A stretch of 64,000 nt of DNA from Rhodopirellula halodulae (GTDB lineage Bacteria > Planctomycetota > Planctomycetia > Pirellulales > Pirellulaceae). A program made the translations under genes and the position numbers. Under the pieces are notes generated by a model. It was not told the DNA's origin. It did not search any database and saw only the letters and a list, made by a program, of their open reading frames with translations. Positions 45,999 through 56,430 of this stretch are shown here, one piece after another; position 1 is the stretch's first letter; every line of letters begins with the position of its first letter. The stretch lies in the NCBI RefSeq assembly GCF_020966775.1, contig NZ_JAJKFV010000030.1, positions 186,001-250,000 of the forward strand, given 5' to 3'.

Positions 45999-46835
45999 CT
46001 AGCTTGACCGCGGGTGAGACTCACTGGGAACCGAGATCGATGAATCGCTTTCGTCCGATTGTTGCCATCGAGACTCGGATTGGCGTAGCCTCACCGTTGC
46101 GGGAGTTGGCTCGCTCGGTGACTGGTTGGACGGCATCGATTCGTTCAACGTTTGGACTAACTGCGTCAGGTCGTCTTCGCTGATATCGACAAACGTGTCG
46201 AGGGAGCGAATGGCGGACAAGACGCGTTCGTGATCCAGCGACAATTCGCGTTGTTGCAGGTTGACGTTTTCTTTACGATCGATTCGCCATGCTGCCGGGT
46301 AGCGACGCCACGCGAACGGCGCGTTGATGAGAACTGCGACGGATGCCATCACCAACGCATTCAAGAAAACGGGATAGATGACGTAGGCATATCCCAATTC
46401 GTGGATCGCGGTGCCACCCATCACCGCGGTGAACGCGGTCGCGCCACCGGGCGGATGAATGCAGCGACACTGGATCATCAGGCCGATCGCCAACCCGACG
46501 GCGGCCGCGGTCGCCAGACTCGGATGTGAGATCCATTGTTGGCAAGTGACACCGATCATGGCCGACAACGTGTGTCCCGCCAGCACGGGCCAGGGTTGTG
46601 AGAGTGGGCCATGGGGAACCGCGTACAGCAGCACCGCACTCGCACCCATGGATGCAACCACTCCGGCAGCAGCGATTGCCGGTACGTTCCACTGCGTGAT
46701 CCAAATCACGCACAAAATTGCGCAAGTGGCACCGATGGTCGAAACCAATTTATCAGTGAAACTGGTTTCAACGATCTCAATGCCGAGCCATCGTAACGCT
46801 CGCATGAAGTTCAACTGAACAGAGTTGGATTGCAT
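45999..46835 (-). CDS. HPP-family membrane protein
   Basis: A 278-residue protein with four predicted transmembrane helices (about 35-165) and the family-name motif CIHPPGGATAFTAVMGG. A cytosolic C-terminal region of roughly 90 residues, rich in Ser, Glu and Gln, follows. HPP proteins in cyanobacteria and chloroplasts transport nitrite, but other roles are likely in bacteria, so the substrate is not assigned. It is convergent with the NtrC regulator (8 bases between stops). ATG 46835 is chosen. Confidence 0.88.
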   Translation of the reverse strand: MQSNSVQLNFMRALRWLGIEIVETSFTDKLVSTIGATCAILCVIWITQWNVPAIAAAGVVASMGASAVLLYAVPHGPLSQPWPVLAGHTLSAMIGVTCQQWISHPSLATAAAVGLAIGLMIQCRCIHPPGGATAFTAVMGGTAIHELGYAYVIYPVFLNALVMASVAVLINAPFAWRRYPAAWRIDRKENVNLQQRELSLDHERVLSAIRSLDTFVDISEDDLTQLVQTLNESMPSNQSPSEPTPATVRLRQSESRWQQSDESDSSISVPSESHPRSS

Positions 46836-46963
46836 CGAGTTCGCGATGTCCGCTCATCGCGATTCCCACTGCAATTCACCCGTAGGTTAGATCACAAGGC
46901 GATGTCGTCAAGGGAAGCCAACCAAGTTGACACGTCATCATGCATCGGTATATTCGCGGCCGT

Positions 46964-47168
46964 TCAAGGTGCTCGTCATTGCAAGCAAACGATGACGAGG
47001 AACAGGGAACTCCGGTGAAATTCCGGGACGGTCCGGCCGCTGTGTGCCGCCTGCGATCCTAACCGATCGCGATTGAATTCCTTTCTGTTTTACGTCATTG
47101 CTCGCTGTATCGGCGGGTGAGAAGGCGATGGAATCAATGAGGGTGGTGAGTCAGAAGACCTACCTTGA
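46964..47168 (+). promoter_or_regulatory. cobalamin (adenosylcobalamin) riboswitch upstream of nrdAB
   Basis: The closing stem P1 pairs TCAAGGT (46964-46970) with ACCTTGA (47162-47168). P2 pairs CTCGTCAT (46972-46979) with ATGACGAG (46992-46999). The conserved core reads GGGAACTCCGGTGAAATTCC, then CCGCTGTG (about 47037-47044). The 3' B12 box is TCAGAAGACCTACC (47151-47164), close to the consensus. About 380 bases of leader separate it from the nrdA start. A perfect TCGATGG/CCATCGA hairpin (47220-47236) lies downstream, without a U-tract, so the mode of regulation is not clear from sequence. Effect: high cobalamin would repress the cobalamin-independent reductase. Confidence 0.93.
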
Positions 47169-47546
47169 TCGAGACGGTTTTGTGCCTTCCTGGATTGAGG
47201 CGATCGTTGCGACGTTGGATCGATGGCAACCATCGACGTGCGTCGGATATCAACCTTGGCGTGCTTTCACTGCGTTGCTCAACGCCCCTTCGTTTACGTT
47301 TCCTGCGTCTCTTCCATTGCGCGTCGAATGACGCTTTGAAAAAGAGGAGACGCTCGGAACAACAGAAGAAATCCGTCTTCACTGAATCGCCGAACCCTGT
47401 TTTGCCGCGGTGCAGTGGCAATCTGACTTGTCCTGCAGGAGACGATCTTCATCGGGGGTGGTGCACATCGAAGTGATTGCGTGCAAACGATGACTGTGAG
47501 ATGTCCGCGGGTGAGACCACGGCATGCTTCAGAAAGGATCTTTGAA

Positions 47547-50414
47547 ATGCAATCAGCCGCTGTCTCGACCATCCGAGTCACCAAACGTGATGGTCGCATC
47601 GTCCCGTTTGACCCACAACGAATCGCAAATGCACTGCGTAAGGCATTTGAAGCGGAAGCCCAGCACTCGGGCGAAACAATCACCGAAGATCACGTCGCAT
47701 CCGAAATCGACCACATCATCGCGTGCGTGATCCAGGCAACGTCCACGCACGCCGGCCAAACGTTGAGCGTTGAGGAGATCCAAGACCGTGTCGAGATCGG
47801 GTTGATGGAACGCTCGCACTTCCGCGTTTCGCGTCGTTACATCCTCTACCGGACCGAGCACGCCCGCCAACGTGCCGTGCGGATGACGAGCAACGAACTG
47901 GATGATCTGCCCGCGTCCCACACGGACAATGATTCGCGGTTGAATGTGGAGATCGAACCGGGAATTCGCATTCCTTTTCAACGCGGTCGCTTGTTGCGTT
48001 TCTTGCGAGCCATCCCCGAGGCCAACACGGACGAAATCGATGTGGAGGATCTGGTCGACGAAGTCGTGCGAGGCGCGTTTGACGCGATGACGCCCCGTGA
48101 CATTGCGAAGTTGTTGGTGCTGTCCGCACGCAGTCGTATCGAACGCGACCCGGCGTACGATCGGCTGGCGGCGGCTTTGCAACGAGCGGTGCTCTACCGA
48201 GAAACGTTGGGGGTGACACAGGTTGATCCCGATTTCGAATCTCTGTACCGCAGTCGCTTCGAATTGAACTTGATCGAAGGAATCCGGGCCAAGCGAATTT
48301 CGGAAGAGTTGAAGTCGTTTGATTTGGATCGTTTATCGAATGCGATGGTGCCGCAGCGCGATCAGGCGTTCCGATATCTGGGCGTGCAGACGCTCTACGA
48401 TCGCTACCTGCTGCATCTCGACGGCCGGCGAATTGAAACGCCACAAATGTTTTGGATGCGAGTGGCGATGGGCCTGGCTTTGGCGGAAGAACCAAACCAA
48501 CGGGATGAACGTGCGATCAAGTTTTATGTACTGCTGTCGACGTTCCGCTTCACCAGTGCCACGCCGACGCTGTTCAATTCAGGAACCTGCCATCCACAAC
48601 TCAGCAGTTGCTACCTGACCACCGTGCAGGATGATCTGGCGCATATCTTCAAAAGTTTTTCTGACAACGCGATGCTTTCGAAGTGGGCGGGCGGTCTGGG
48701 GAACGACTGGACCAACGTGCGTGCCACCGGTGCCTTGATCCAAGGCACCAACGGAACCAGCCAAGGCGTGATTCCGTTTCTGAAAGTCGTGAACGACGCG
48801 GCGGTGGCGGTGAACCAGGGCGGCAAACGCAAAGGAGCGGTCTGTGCCTACATGGAGCCTTGGCATTTGGATTTCGAGGAATTCCTCGATCTGCGAAAGA
48901 ACACCGGTGATGACCGGCGCCGCACTCACGACATGCACACCGCCGCATGGATCCCGGACCTGTTCATGCAACGGGTTCGCGACAATCAATCGTGGACCTT
49001 GTTTTCACCGGACGAGGTTCCGGATCTGCATGATTTGTATGGTGAAGAATTCAATCGTCGCTACGAACTGTGCGAACAAATGGCTCGGGAAGGAAAGCTG
49101 CGACAACACCGAACGGTTTCGGCATTGGAGCTTTGGCGGAAACTTCTGACTCGCACGTTTGAAACCGGCCACCCCTGGGTCACGTTCAAAGATCCATCTA
49201 ATTTGCGGAGTCCTCAGGACCACGTCGGTGTGGTGCACAGCAGCAATCTCTGCACGGAAATTCTGCTCAATACCAGCGAATCAGAAACCGCGGTTTGCAA
49301 TCTGGGCAGCGTCAATTTGGCGGCTCACGTCATTGATGGACGACTGGATGTGCAGAAACTTCGCCAGACCGTCACGACGGGCATGCGAATGCTGGACAAC
49401 GTGATCGACATCAATTTCTATCCAACGAAGGAAGCCGAAACGGCGAACCGAAGGCATCGGCCGGTCGGATTGGGGTTGATGGGATTCCAAGACGCTTTGC
49501 AGATGCTGGGGCTGAGCTACGCCAGCGAAGAAGCCATGCAATTCGCGGATGAAAGCATGGAACAGATCAGCTATTTCGCGATCCATGCCTCGTCGCAACT
49601 GGCTCGCGAACGTGGCCAATACGAAACGTTCGAAGGTTCGAAATGGGACCGAGGCCTGTTGCCAATTGATACGGTTTCGCTGGTGCGGAAACACCGCAGC
49701 GTGGCGTGCAGCATGGACACCCAGCAAACGATGGATTGGACGGAGGTCAGGCAGTCTATCGCCGAACATGGAATGCGAAACAGCAATTGCTTGGCGATCG
49801 CTCCAACCGCAACCATCTCGACAATCGTCGGTGTCTCGCAGTCCATTGAACCGACCTACAAGTACTTGTACGCCAAAAGCAACCTTTCCGGTGATTTCAT
49901 CCAGGTCAATCCGGTTCTGGTATCCAGCCTGAAAGAACGTGGCTTATGGAACGCCGATCTGTTGGATGAGCTGAAGTATCACGATGGCACGCTGGCTGAG
50001 ATGCCAAGCATTCCTGCGGACATCAAAGAACTGTTCGTCAGCGCGTTCGAATTGGACGCGAAGTGGTTGTTGGAAGCCGCCTCGCGTCGGCAAAAATGGA
50101 TCGACCAAGGACAGTCGCTCAATCTCTATGTCGCCAAACCAAGTGGCAAAACCATCGATGCGATGTACCAAATGGCTTGGGAAAAAGGTCTGAAGACGAC
50201 GTACTACCTGCGATCGCTGGCGGCGACGCAGGTCGAAAAATCGACGGTGGATGTCAACCGTCACGGGATCCAGCCGCGTTGGATGAAGTCGCAAAGTTCA
50301 TCCAACGATATTCGCATCGATCGTGAAAACGCCGCGGTCGCATCTCCCAATTTGGCGGAGCCCACCGTGTCGGCTTGCTTGCTGTCGGACCCCGACTGCG
50401 AAGCGTGCCAATAG
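47547..50414 (+). CDS. nrdA: ribonucleoside-diphosphate reductase alpha subunit, class I
   Basis: A 955-residue catalytic subunit that reduces ribonucleotides to deoxyribonucleotides. An N-terminal ATP cone ([22 protein letters not shown]) gives dATP feedback control. The catalytic core has the redox Cys in [11 protein letters not shown], the [28 protein letters not shown] loop with active-site Asn, Cys and Glu, and Tyr-containing [23 protein letters not shown]. The C-terminus ends with DCEAC, the redox-relay Cys pair. ATG 47547 has AAAGGA upstream; a GTG at 47481 would extend it in frame. It is under the cobalamin riboswitch and precedes nrdB by 91 bases. Confidence 0.95.
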   Translation: MQSAAVSTIRVTKRDGRIVPFDPQRIANALRKAFEAEAQHSGETITEDHVASEIDHIIACVIQATSTHAGQTLSVEEIQDRVEIGLMERSHFRVSRRYILYRTEHARQRAVRMTSNELDDLPASHTDNDSRLNVEIEPGIRIPFQRGRLLRFLRAIPEANTDEIDVEDLVDEVVRGAFDAMTPRDIAKLLVLSARSRIERDPAYDRLAAALQRAVLYRETLGVTQVDPDFESLYRSRFELNLIEGIRAKRISEELKSFDLDRLSNAMVPQRDQAFRYLGVQTLYDRYLLHLDGRRIETPQMFWMRVAMGLALAEEPNQRDERAIKFYVLLSTFRFTSATPTLFNSGTCHPQLSSCYLTTVQDDLAHIFKSFSDNAMLSKWAGGLGNDWTNVRATGALIQGTNGTSQGVIPFLKVVNDAAVAVNQGGKRKGAVCAYMEPWHLDFEEFLDLRKNTGDDRRRTHDMHTAAWIPDLFMQRVRDNQSWTLFSPDEVPDLHDLYGEEFNRRYELCEQMAREGKLRQHRTVSALELWRKLLTRTFETGHPWVTFKDPSNLRSPQDHVGVVHSSNLCTEILLNTSESETAVCNLGSVNLAAHVIDGRLDVQKLRQTVTTGMRMLDNVIDINFYPTKEAETANRRHRPVGLGLMGFQDALQMLGLSYASEEAMQFADESMEQISYFAIHASSQLARERGQYETFEGSKWDRGLLPIDTVSLVRKHRSVACSMDTQQTMDWTEVRQSIAEHGMRNSNCLAIAPTATISTIVGVSQSIEPTYKYLYAKSNLSGDFIQVNPVLVSSLKERGLWNADLLDELKYHDGTLAEMPSIPADIKELFVSAFELDAKWLLEAASRRQKWIDQGQSLNLYVAKPSGKTIDAMYQMAWEKGLKTTYYLRSLAATQVEKSTVDVNRHGIQPRWMKSQSSSNDIRIDRENAAVASPNLAEPTVSACLLSDPDCEACQ

Positions 50415-50505
50415 CTCCCGCCGAATCGCTCGCTGCTCCATCGGATGACGGCAGCGATCTCCAGACAAGGACGAATCCCTCCACCACTCACTCTCAATCA
50501 ATCTT

Positions 50506-51543
50506 ATGAACGCGAAGACAAACCCAACGCGACGTTTCACCGCCGACGAAAAACGTCTGATCAACTGCAATCAAGTGGATGTGAACCAGTTGATGCCGCT
50601 GAAGTACAACTGGGCGTGGGAACACTACACCAATGGTTGTGCCAATCATTGGATGCCGACGGAGGTGCCGATGACCAAGGACATCGAAACGTGGCGAAGC
50701 GGTCAGCTAAGCGATGCCGAGCGTCACGTCATCATGCGAAACCTCGGTTTTTTCTCGACTGCGGAAAGCTTGGTGGGCAACAACCTCGTGTTGGCGATTT
50801 TCAAACACGTCACCAACGCGGAATGTCGGCAATACCTGCTTCGACAAGCGTTCGAAGAAGCGGTTCACTCGCACACGTTTCTCTACGTGGTCGACAGTCT
50901 TGGTCTGGACGAAAAAGAAGTCTTCAACATGTACCACGAGGTGCCGACAATCGCTCGCAAAGACGCGTTCGAAACGGCGTTGACGCGTGAGGTATTGGAC
51001 CCGAACTTCACGACGGACACGATGCAGGGCGCACAAGCCTTTTTGAAGAACTTGATCGGTTACTACCTGATCATGGAAGGCATTTTCTTTTACACCGGGT
51101 TTGTGATGGTGTTGTCATTCCATCGCCGCAACTTGATGACAGGGATCGGAGAACAGTTCCAGTACATCCTTCGTGACGAAACCATTCACCTGAATTTCGG
51201 CATCGATCTGATCAATGGAATCAAAGCCGAGAATCCGGAGCTTTGGACGGTGGAGTTCCAGCAACAGATGGTGCAACACGTTCGCGATGCGGTCGAGTTG
51301 GAATTGGAGTACGCCGCGGATTGTCTGCCGACGGGCGTGATGGGATTGAACGCGGACCTATTCCGTGACTACGTCCAACACATCGCGGATCGTCGTTTGG
51401 AGCGGATCGGGTTGCCGGTTCAGTACGGATCCTCCAACCCGTTTCCTTGGATGAGCGAGACGATGGACTTAGCAAAAGAGAAGAACTTCTTCGAAACTCG
51501 TGTCACCGAGTATCAATCCGCGGGAAGTCTGAGCTGGGATTGA
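50506..51543 (+). CDS. nrdB: ribonucleotide reductase beta subunit with class Ic (Mn/Fe) signature
   Basis: A 345-residue NrdB. Metal ligands: E87 ([10 protein letters not shown]), E118 and H121 (EEAVHSHTF), a Glu in the [14 protein letters not shown] helix, and Glu and His in [10 protein letters not shown]. In class Ia enzymes the first ligand is Asp and the radical Tyr is four residues after His; here the first ligand is Glu and the Tyr position is F125. That Glu/Phe pair is the diagnostic of class Ic, in which a Mn(IV)/Fe(III) cofactor replaces the tyrosyl radical, as in Chlamydia trachomatis. This is predicted from alignment of motifs, not measured. It is in the riboswitch-controlled operon with nrdA. 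Confidence 0.93.
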   Translation: MNAKTNPTRRFTADEKRLINCNQVDVNQLMPLKYNWAWEHYTNGCANHWMPTEVPMTKDIETWRSGQLSDAERHVIMRNLGFFSTAESLVGNNLVLAIFKHVTNAECRQYLLRQAFEEAVHSHTFLYVVDSLGLDEKEVFNMYHEVPTIARKDAFETALTREVLDPNFTTDTMQGAQAFLKNLIGYYLIMEGIFFYTGFVMVLSFHRRNLMTGIGEQFQYILRDETIHLNFGIDLINGIKAENPELWTVEFQQQMVQHVRDAVELELEYAADCLPTGVMGLNADLFRDYVQHIADRRLERIGLPVQYGSSNPFPWMSETMDLAKEKNFFETRVTEYQSAGSLSWD

Positions 51544-51677
51544 TCGTGGCTCAACCGCGGATCGAAATCCCGCGAAGAACTGTTTGCGGTCGACGGAGTG
51601 TCATTTGCCTTCCACTCGGTAGACCGAGAAGCTTTTGCCCGTTTTTCTGGTGCCGACACCGAGAATTCTTCCGTGGT

Positions 51678-52358
51678 TCATGGGCTTTCAGCGGGTTGTG
51701 GTGGAATGTGGGGAGCGATGTGAGACTGGTAGGTCGTTCTGAAAAAGTCATAGTTGCAGCGTGGACTGCCTGGAACGGCATGCTTCTTCCGAAAGACTTC
51801 CGCCGTGGGCAGAACAGGTTTTACCCACGCATTGTACCAGCCGTCCTTTCCATGAGAGCTGTCCGGAAGCGGATGGTCCTGGAACACCTTTTGTGTTAGC
51901 AGTTGAGCGTCATATTCAAGCATCACGCATTCCGTCGCGTACTCATCGGCGGACAGCTTGCCGGCGCCAGCCTCCTTGGCCAGTTGAGCGAACTTGTCAT
52001 CGTTCTTCAGGTTGCACAATTCAAAGACAACCGCCGCCCATTTATCGACGGGAGTGGTTTCGGATCCTCCCGAGATGCTGATGAACGGCGGATAGTGCCC
52101 GTAGGCCGCCGCGTGCTCCGCGGGTCGTCCGGTGGTCGGCGAATTCGCGTTCCAGTAGATCCGTTGTCCGAGCAGACTCCCTTCAAACCCGGCGACCACC
52201 CATTGATAGATCGGATGATCCCTTTCGATCACCGGCTTCATGTCCGGGCGGTCCGCCAGAATCTGCTTGACTTGCCGCCGACCAAAGCCGTTTCCCTGGG
52301 CCATCACCGTTGTCGGAACGAAGATCGAGAACAGCAGAATCGCGAAAGGAATCTTCAT
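51678..52358 (-). CDS. secreted hypothetical protein
   Basis: A 226-residue protein with a signal peptide (MKIPFAILLFSIFVPTTVMA, cleavage near AQG). The mature part has no recognised domain; it has conserved-looking Trp/Tyr-rich segments (HPIYQWVVAGFEGSLLGQRIYWN and HAAAYGHYPPFISISGG) and a few Cys. ATG 52358 gives the signal sequence; an upstream frame to 52418 does not. It is convergent with nrdB. Confidence 0.75.
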   Translation of the reverse strand: MKIPFAILLFSIFVPTTVMAQGNGFGRRQVKQILADRPDMKPVIERDHPIYQWVVAGFEGSLLGQRIYWNANSPTTGRPAEHAAAYGHYPPFISISGGSETTPVDKWAAVVFELCNLKNDDKFAQLAKEAGAGKLSADEYATECVMLEYDAQLLTQKVFQDHPLPDSSHGKDGWYNAWVKPVLPTAEVFRKKHAVPGSPRCNYDFFRTTYQSHIAPHIPPQPAESP

Positions 52359-52892
52359 GAAGTCAGGAGCCGTGAGTCGGACGAAAAATTGAACTGGATA
52401 CAACCAAGACGTCATCAACCATGGAGGCGAGACTCACCGAGCCGCACGGTGATCACCAACGTCAATGGATGATAGAGCATCACGCAACGACCCACGCCAT
52501 CTCCCGAAACGGAAGCATTCGTCACGGTCTCAATGTCGATGCCCACCCGATTCACCAATCGTCCGAGGCTTCCGTTAATCGCGGCACAAAAAAACGCAAT
52601 CCAATTCCTCGGTCCAAGAGAGCTTTTATTGCCAGTCGCATGATATCGAGACGATCGAGATGAAAACGTCGGGTGAACGAAGCGGAGTTGACACCCAAGC
52701 GAAAGTTCACCGCCTCAGCTCCCGCAAAGCAAAGGCGAAGCACCATCCGGTGTCGGCCACCGGTGCGTGCTGGGATTGCACGAACGCGCCACAGTTGTCT
52801 GTGCCTTGAATTGTGGCTGAACATCGCTAGTACGATTGGTGTCTTCGCGAGATACGGATAAACTCTGCATCCAACACTTGGAGCCTAAATTA
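52359..52892. other. intergenic region with palindromic repeat
   Basis: About 530 bases. A palindromic repeat CCGGTGTCGGCCACCGG with GCGTG lies at 52747-52773 and reappears inverted at about 55788-55816, on the other side of the ATPase gene. A GGTGAAC/GTTCACC inverted repeat (52672-52711) is also present. No gene could be supported. The TTG at 52836 would extend the ATPase frame. Confidence 0.5.
52747..52773. repeat. palindromic repeat, copy A (left of ATPase gene)
   Basis: The 17-bp core CCGGTGTCGGCCACCGG contains inverted arms CCGGTG/CACCGG, followed by TGCGTGCTGG. The complement of the same core, with AGCGTGTT, is present at the other side of the ATPase gene. Confidence 0.75.
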
Positions 52893-55544
52893 ATGAGCAG
52901 TGCGGGCACACAGCGAATGGGGGTAGGCATGACGGTCCACGACGACATCCTTGCGTGGTCGAGCGACCAGTCGCACTGGAAACGCGATGCGTTGCGGCGC
53001 ATCATTGAAAAGGGCGGCTTTGATCACACCGACACCGATGAATTGACCGCAGCCTGTCGTGATGCTCATGGCTTGAGCGAAGATTCGGCACCGGAGCTGA
53101 CGCTACTGGCGGCAGAGCACATTCCTTCTCGCGATCGGGCTGGCCGCAAGATCACGCTTCGATCGATTTCCGAAACTGAAAACGTAAACGCTCTGGACTC
53201 AAAGCAGAAGTTGCTGTTTGCTGCATCCGGATTGACGGTCGTGTTCGGGTATAATGGATCAGGAAAAAGCGGATACGGGCGTATTCTGCGCCGTGCCTGC
53301 CGTGCCCGCAGCAAGGGTGATCCAATCCTACCCAATGTTATGAGCGATGCGACGGACGATCCCGCCAGTGCGGTTATCACCCATGCTGTCGATGATGTCG
53401 ATCAATCCCCTATTCAATGGATCGACGGGCAGCAGTCTCCCGATGGACTCGGTTCGATCAGTTTTTTCGATTCCGATTGTGCCTCGGCGCATGTTCGCGA
53501 CAAGAACGATGTCGCTTTCACTCCGTTCGGTCTTGAAATCCTGCCAACTCTCGGCGATCTATGCCGATCAGTTCAAGAAAAGCTGGATGCGGAAAAGAAA
53601 CGCCTCGAAAACGAAGCCCCTTCATTTCTGCGAAACCAACATGCGACCGGTGATACCAAGGTGGGAAGAACGCTGACCGGTCTGAAAGGCTCGACGAAGC
53701 CCGAGGATTTGGACGTACTGGCTTCTTTGAGTGACGACGAATTGAAACGGTTGAAAGAGCTTCCGGTTCAGTTGGCTTCCGATCCGAAAGCAGAAGCAAA
53801 AAAATTTCGCGTTCAAGGTGGCCGCATCACGACGCTGAGTCGTTCGCTTGCTGAAGCTGAGAAGTCACTGTCTGACAACGCAATCAAGGCCATTAAGGCT
53901 CTTGCAACGGACGCTGCTGTCAAAGCGAAGGCTGCTCAGGCTGCGGCATCAATGAACTTCAACGATGATCCGTTAGACGGAATTGGTGAGCCCGTTTGGC
54001 GAGAGCTATGGGAAGCAGCCCGTCGTTTCTCCACGGTTGCAATCCCAGACGCAGAATTTCCTGAAACTGACCGGGAAGATGCTGTTTGCGTTCTGTGTCA
54101 ACAGACACTCGATGACGATGCAAAAGATCGGCTCAAGCGTTTCGAGAAATTTGTACGCGACGACAGTGCCCAGCAATCCGCGAAAGCAGCGACTGCGCTG
54201 ACAAACGCAGTGGAAGCATTAGGTAAGCTCGATCTTCGTGGGGAAGGCCTTCGCGAGCAGTTGAAAGACGTGGAGGCGGTCGATAAGGCCGCCGCTCAAG
54301 CAGTGCGGGATCAGCTTGCAACTCTGCTTCGACGCTGGCGAGCGGTTAAATTGGCACACGAGTCCGCCGACTGGTCATTTGATGCCCCGGGTACGCTCAC
54401 CGATGTTGGCGATCAACTGGGGTCACTCATCAAAGCAATCGCTGTTCGTGCATCTGAGACTGAAAAGTCAACCGATGCTGCGGTACGCAAGAAGCTATCG
54501 GGTGAACTCGCAGAGCTACAGGCCCGCCAGTGGTTGGCAACGGTACTGGGTGACGTGAAAGAGCATGTCTTGCGACTTGCCGATATCACCAAGTTGAAAA
54601 CGGCGATCAAGGACACCAAGACGACCGCCATCACGGCAAAAAGTAAAGAGCTCGCCAAGTCTTACGTGACCGATAGGCTCCGCAATGCTTTTGCGGACGA
54701 AATCAAAAAGATGCAGCAAGGCGTTCGTCGGCTGAACGTGGAGTTAGTCTCTGCCGAAGGAAGGCACGGACGGACTTACTACCGCGTGCAGCTCGTCGGT
54801 GCCAGCGATGCGAACCTGGGCACCGTGGTTTCGGAAGGTGAGCATCGTTGCATCGCTCTGGCTGGGTTCTTGTCTGAGCTCGCGACGGAACCATCGAAGT
54901 CGACGGTCGTGTTTGACGACCCGGTCACGTCCCTCGACCACCATTGGCGAGGCTGCTTTGCCCAGCGATTGGTTAAAGAAGCCGCTGACCGACAAATCAT
55001 CGTCTTTACACACGACATCGTGTTCTTGCATGACCTTGTTGCGGGAGCCGAACAATACAGCGTTCCGATCGAGTTACGACGGGTCCAGTCAAATCGCGAT
55101 AGCTGCGGCTTCGTAAACGACGGGCTGCCGTGGATTGCCCAGAAGACGTTGCCAAGGATCGATGAATTGGAGAAACGTGCAAGAGCAACTCGAAGTGATT
55201 TCGACGCCCACAATGATGACGAGTACGAACGTTCAATTTTTGGGCTATACGGTGATATGCGTGCAACCGTCGAGCGGGCCGTCGAAGAAAAGCTCTTTCT
55301 CGGAATCGTTGTTCGGCATCAGGATTACATCAGCCTTGGCAACCTGAAGAAGATTTCTACCATCACGCTGGACCATTGTGAGCGACTACAAAAGCTTTTC
55401 AAGCGTTGTTGTGATATTACGTCAGCTCACGACCGAGCATCGCTGCGAAGCTTCGGTGTACCGACGCCAGACGACGCACTCGATGATCTTGTTGAATTGC
55501 GTGCGATCATCGACGATGTGAAAGAAAAGCAAAAGGCGTTGTAG
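52893..55544 (+). CDS. RloC/PrrC-like zinc-hook AAA ATPase, probable phage-defence protein
   Basis: An 883-residue Rad50-like ATPase. Walker A GYNGSGKSG (about 119-127) is followed by RILRRACRAR. A central coiled-coil region holds CVLC (399-402), a zinc-hook type CxxC. The ABC-like signature VSEGEHRCIALAGFLS (646-661), Walker B STVVFDDPVTSLD (about 670-682) and the His-switch IIVFTHD are all present. The C-terminus has R790-x3-E794 and H809, resembling but not matching the spacing of the anticodon-nuclease R-E-H triad of PrrC and RloC. It stands alone, without restriction genes. ATG 52893 has GGAG upstream; TTG 52836 is alternative. The defence role is inferred from the architecture. Confidence 0.78.
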   Translation: MSSAGTQRMGVGMTVHDDILAWSSDQSHWKRDALRRIIEKGGFDHTDTDELTAACRDAHGLSEDSAPELTLLAAEHIPSRDRAGRKITLRSISETENVNALDSKQKLLFAASGLTVVFGYNGSGKSGYGRILRRACRARSKGDPILPNVMSDATDDPASAVITHAVDDVDQSPIQWIDGQQSPDGLGSISFFDSDCASAHVRDKNDVAFTPFGLEILPTLGDLCRSVQEKLDAEKKRLENEAPSFLRNQHATGDTKVGRTLTGLKGSTKPEDLDVLASLSDDELKRLKELPVQLASDPKAEAKKFRVQGGRITTLSRSLAEAEKSLSDNAIKAIKALATDAAVKAKAAQAAASMNFNDDPLDGIGEPVWRELWEAARRFSTVAIPDAEFPETDREDAVCVLCQQTLDDDAKDRLKRFEKFVRDDSAQQSAKAATALTNAVEALGKLDLRGEGLREQLKDVEAVDKAAAQAVRDQLATLLRRWRAVKLAHESADWSFDAPGTLTDVGDQLGSLIKAIAVRASETEKSTDAAVRKKLSGELAELQARQWLATVLGDVKEHVLRLADITKLKTAIKDTKTTAITAKSKELAKSYVTDRLRNAFADEIKKMQQGVRRLNVELVSAEGRHGRTYYRVQLVGASDANLGTVVSEGEHRCIALAGFLSELATEPSKSTVVFDDPVTSLDHHWRGCFAQRLVKEAADRQIIVFTHDIVFLHDLVAGAEQYSVPIELRRVQSNRDSCGFVNDGLPWIAQKTLPRIDELEKRARATRSDFDAHNDDEYERSIFGLYGDMRATVERAVEEKLFLGIVVRHQDYISLGNLKKISTITLDHCERLQKLFKRCCDITSAHDRASLRSFGVPTPDDALDDLVELRAIIDDVKEKQKAL

Positions 55545-55787
55545 TTGAACAGAGACCGCTATCGATTTGATGCAGGGCGTCGTATGTTGTTGCAGCGTTG
55601 AGAATGCTCCACTACAAGTTCTAGCCGAATTCTTCTATCAAATACGGCCAGTACTCGATGCTGCAATTGTTTAACACATCGGCTCGATAGCGCAGCCATC
55701 GCCGCTTCCCTTGGATTTTGCTGCATCTCCATTCGTCAGCAGCAACATAGAAAAACGAGTTGGAGTGCCGACTCGGCGTTTTTAACA

Positions 55788-55816
55788 CGCTCCGGTGGCC
55801 GACACCGGTGCACACT
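55788..55816. repeat. palindromic repeat, copy B (inverted, right of ATPase gene)
   Basis: CCGGTGGCCGACACCGG is the exact reverse complement of the core of copy A, with ACGC on its left matching the GCGTG of copy A. The two copies bracket the ATPase gene in opposite orientation, 3 kb apart. Confidence 0.75.
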
Positions 55817-55916
55817 CGATCGGCTGGATTCGGGAGCAAAGGAGGAGGGGCCGAAGCGGAGTCGGGCGAATCGGGATTTGGCGTTGGCGATTGGAATGAG
55901 TGGGCAGAAGACGCGT

Positions 55917-56045
55917 TCACGACAACCATGCCGAAACTAGGAAGAACAAGAACGCTGCGAGGGCGAAGGTGAACAGTAGGCCGCCACAGCCTATGGAGCT
56001 GTCGGAGCCGCTCACGTCACCGAAAAGATCGAAGTCGTCGAACAA
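55917..56045 (-). CDS. possible 42-residue membrane peptide or gene remnant
   Basis: A TTG-initiated frame encodes an acidic stretch (FDDFDLFGDVSGSDSS) followed by a hydrophobic helix (LLFTFALAAFLFFLVSAW) ending at TGA 55917. The composition looks like a real C-terminal membrane anchor, but there is no ATG or ribosome-binding site, so it may be the end of a decayed gene whose upstream part is out of frame. Confidence 0.3.
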   Translation of the reverse strand: MFDDFDLFGDVSGSDSSIGCGGLLFTFALAAFLFFLVSAWLS

Positions 56046-56430
56046 GGGTGGAACTCACTGGCGGGGCGGATGATTTGCCGGGCTTCTTTCGGACTGGGGC
56101 CAACGTAACCGAGGCAGATTCCGGAAGCGCTGTCGGCGAGAGGTTGCACTTGGATGAACGGTCTTTTCTTGTTGCTTTGATCCGTTTGAAGCGTCGTGTC
56201 AGACCGATCGTTGCACTTTGGGTTGGGGCGAACGATCTGCCGAACAAGTCGGTGGCTTTCGTGCGGGTTTCACCACCGTCATCGCAGGTGGCAACCCAAT
56301 GCTGATTGGTTAACAGCTTGGTACTTTTCGATGGTCGCCTTTTGCTTTGTGAAAGCAGCGTCGGCACACGCGTCTTTTGCGGAGCAAAAGGCGACGTTCT
56401 TAAGTGTGATTGAACTGGATCAACAGGCTG

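Noticed and set aside
47098-47331. 77-codon frame within the nrdA leader
   Set aside because: Overlaps the 3' half of the cobalamin riboswitch, whose conserved bases explain the sequence better.
52672-52711. attC-like recombination site
   Set aside because: GGTGAAC/GTTCACC arms are present but do not match RYYYAAC/GTTRRRY, and no integrase is near.
55621-55929. Minus-strand frame ending SIEYWPYLIEEFG
   Set aside because: The C-terminal part looks protein-like, but the frame passes through the palindromic repeat and has no convincing start or ribosome-binding site. It may be repeat-associated or a relic.
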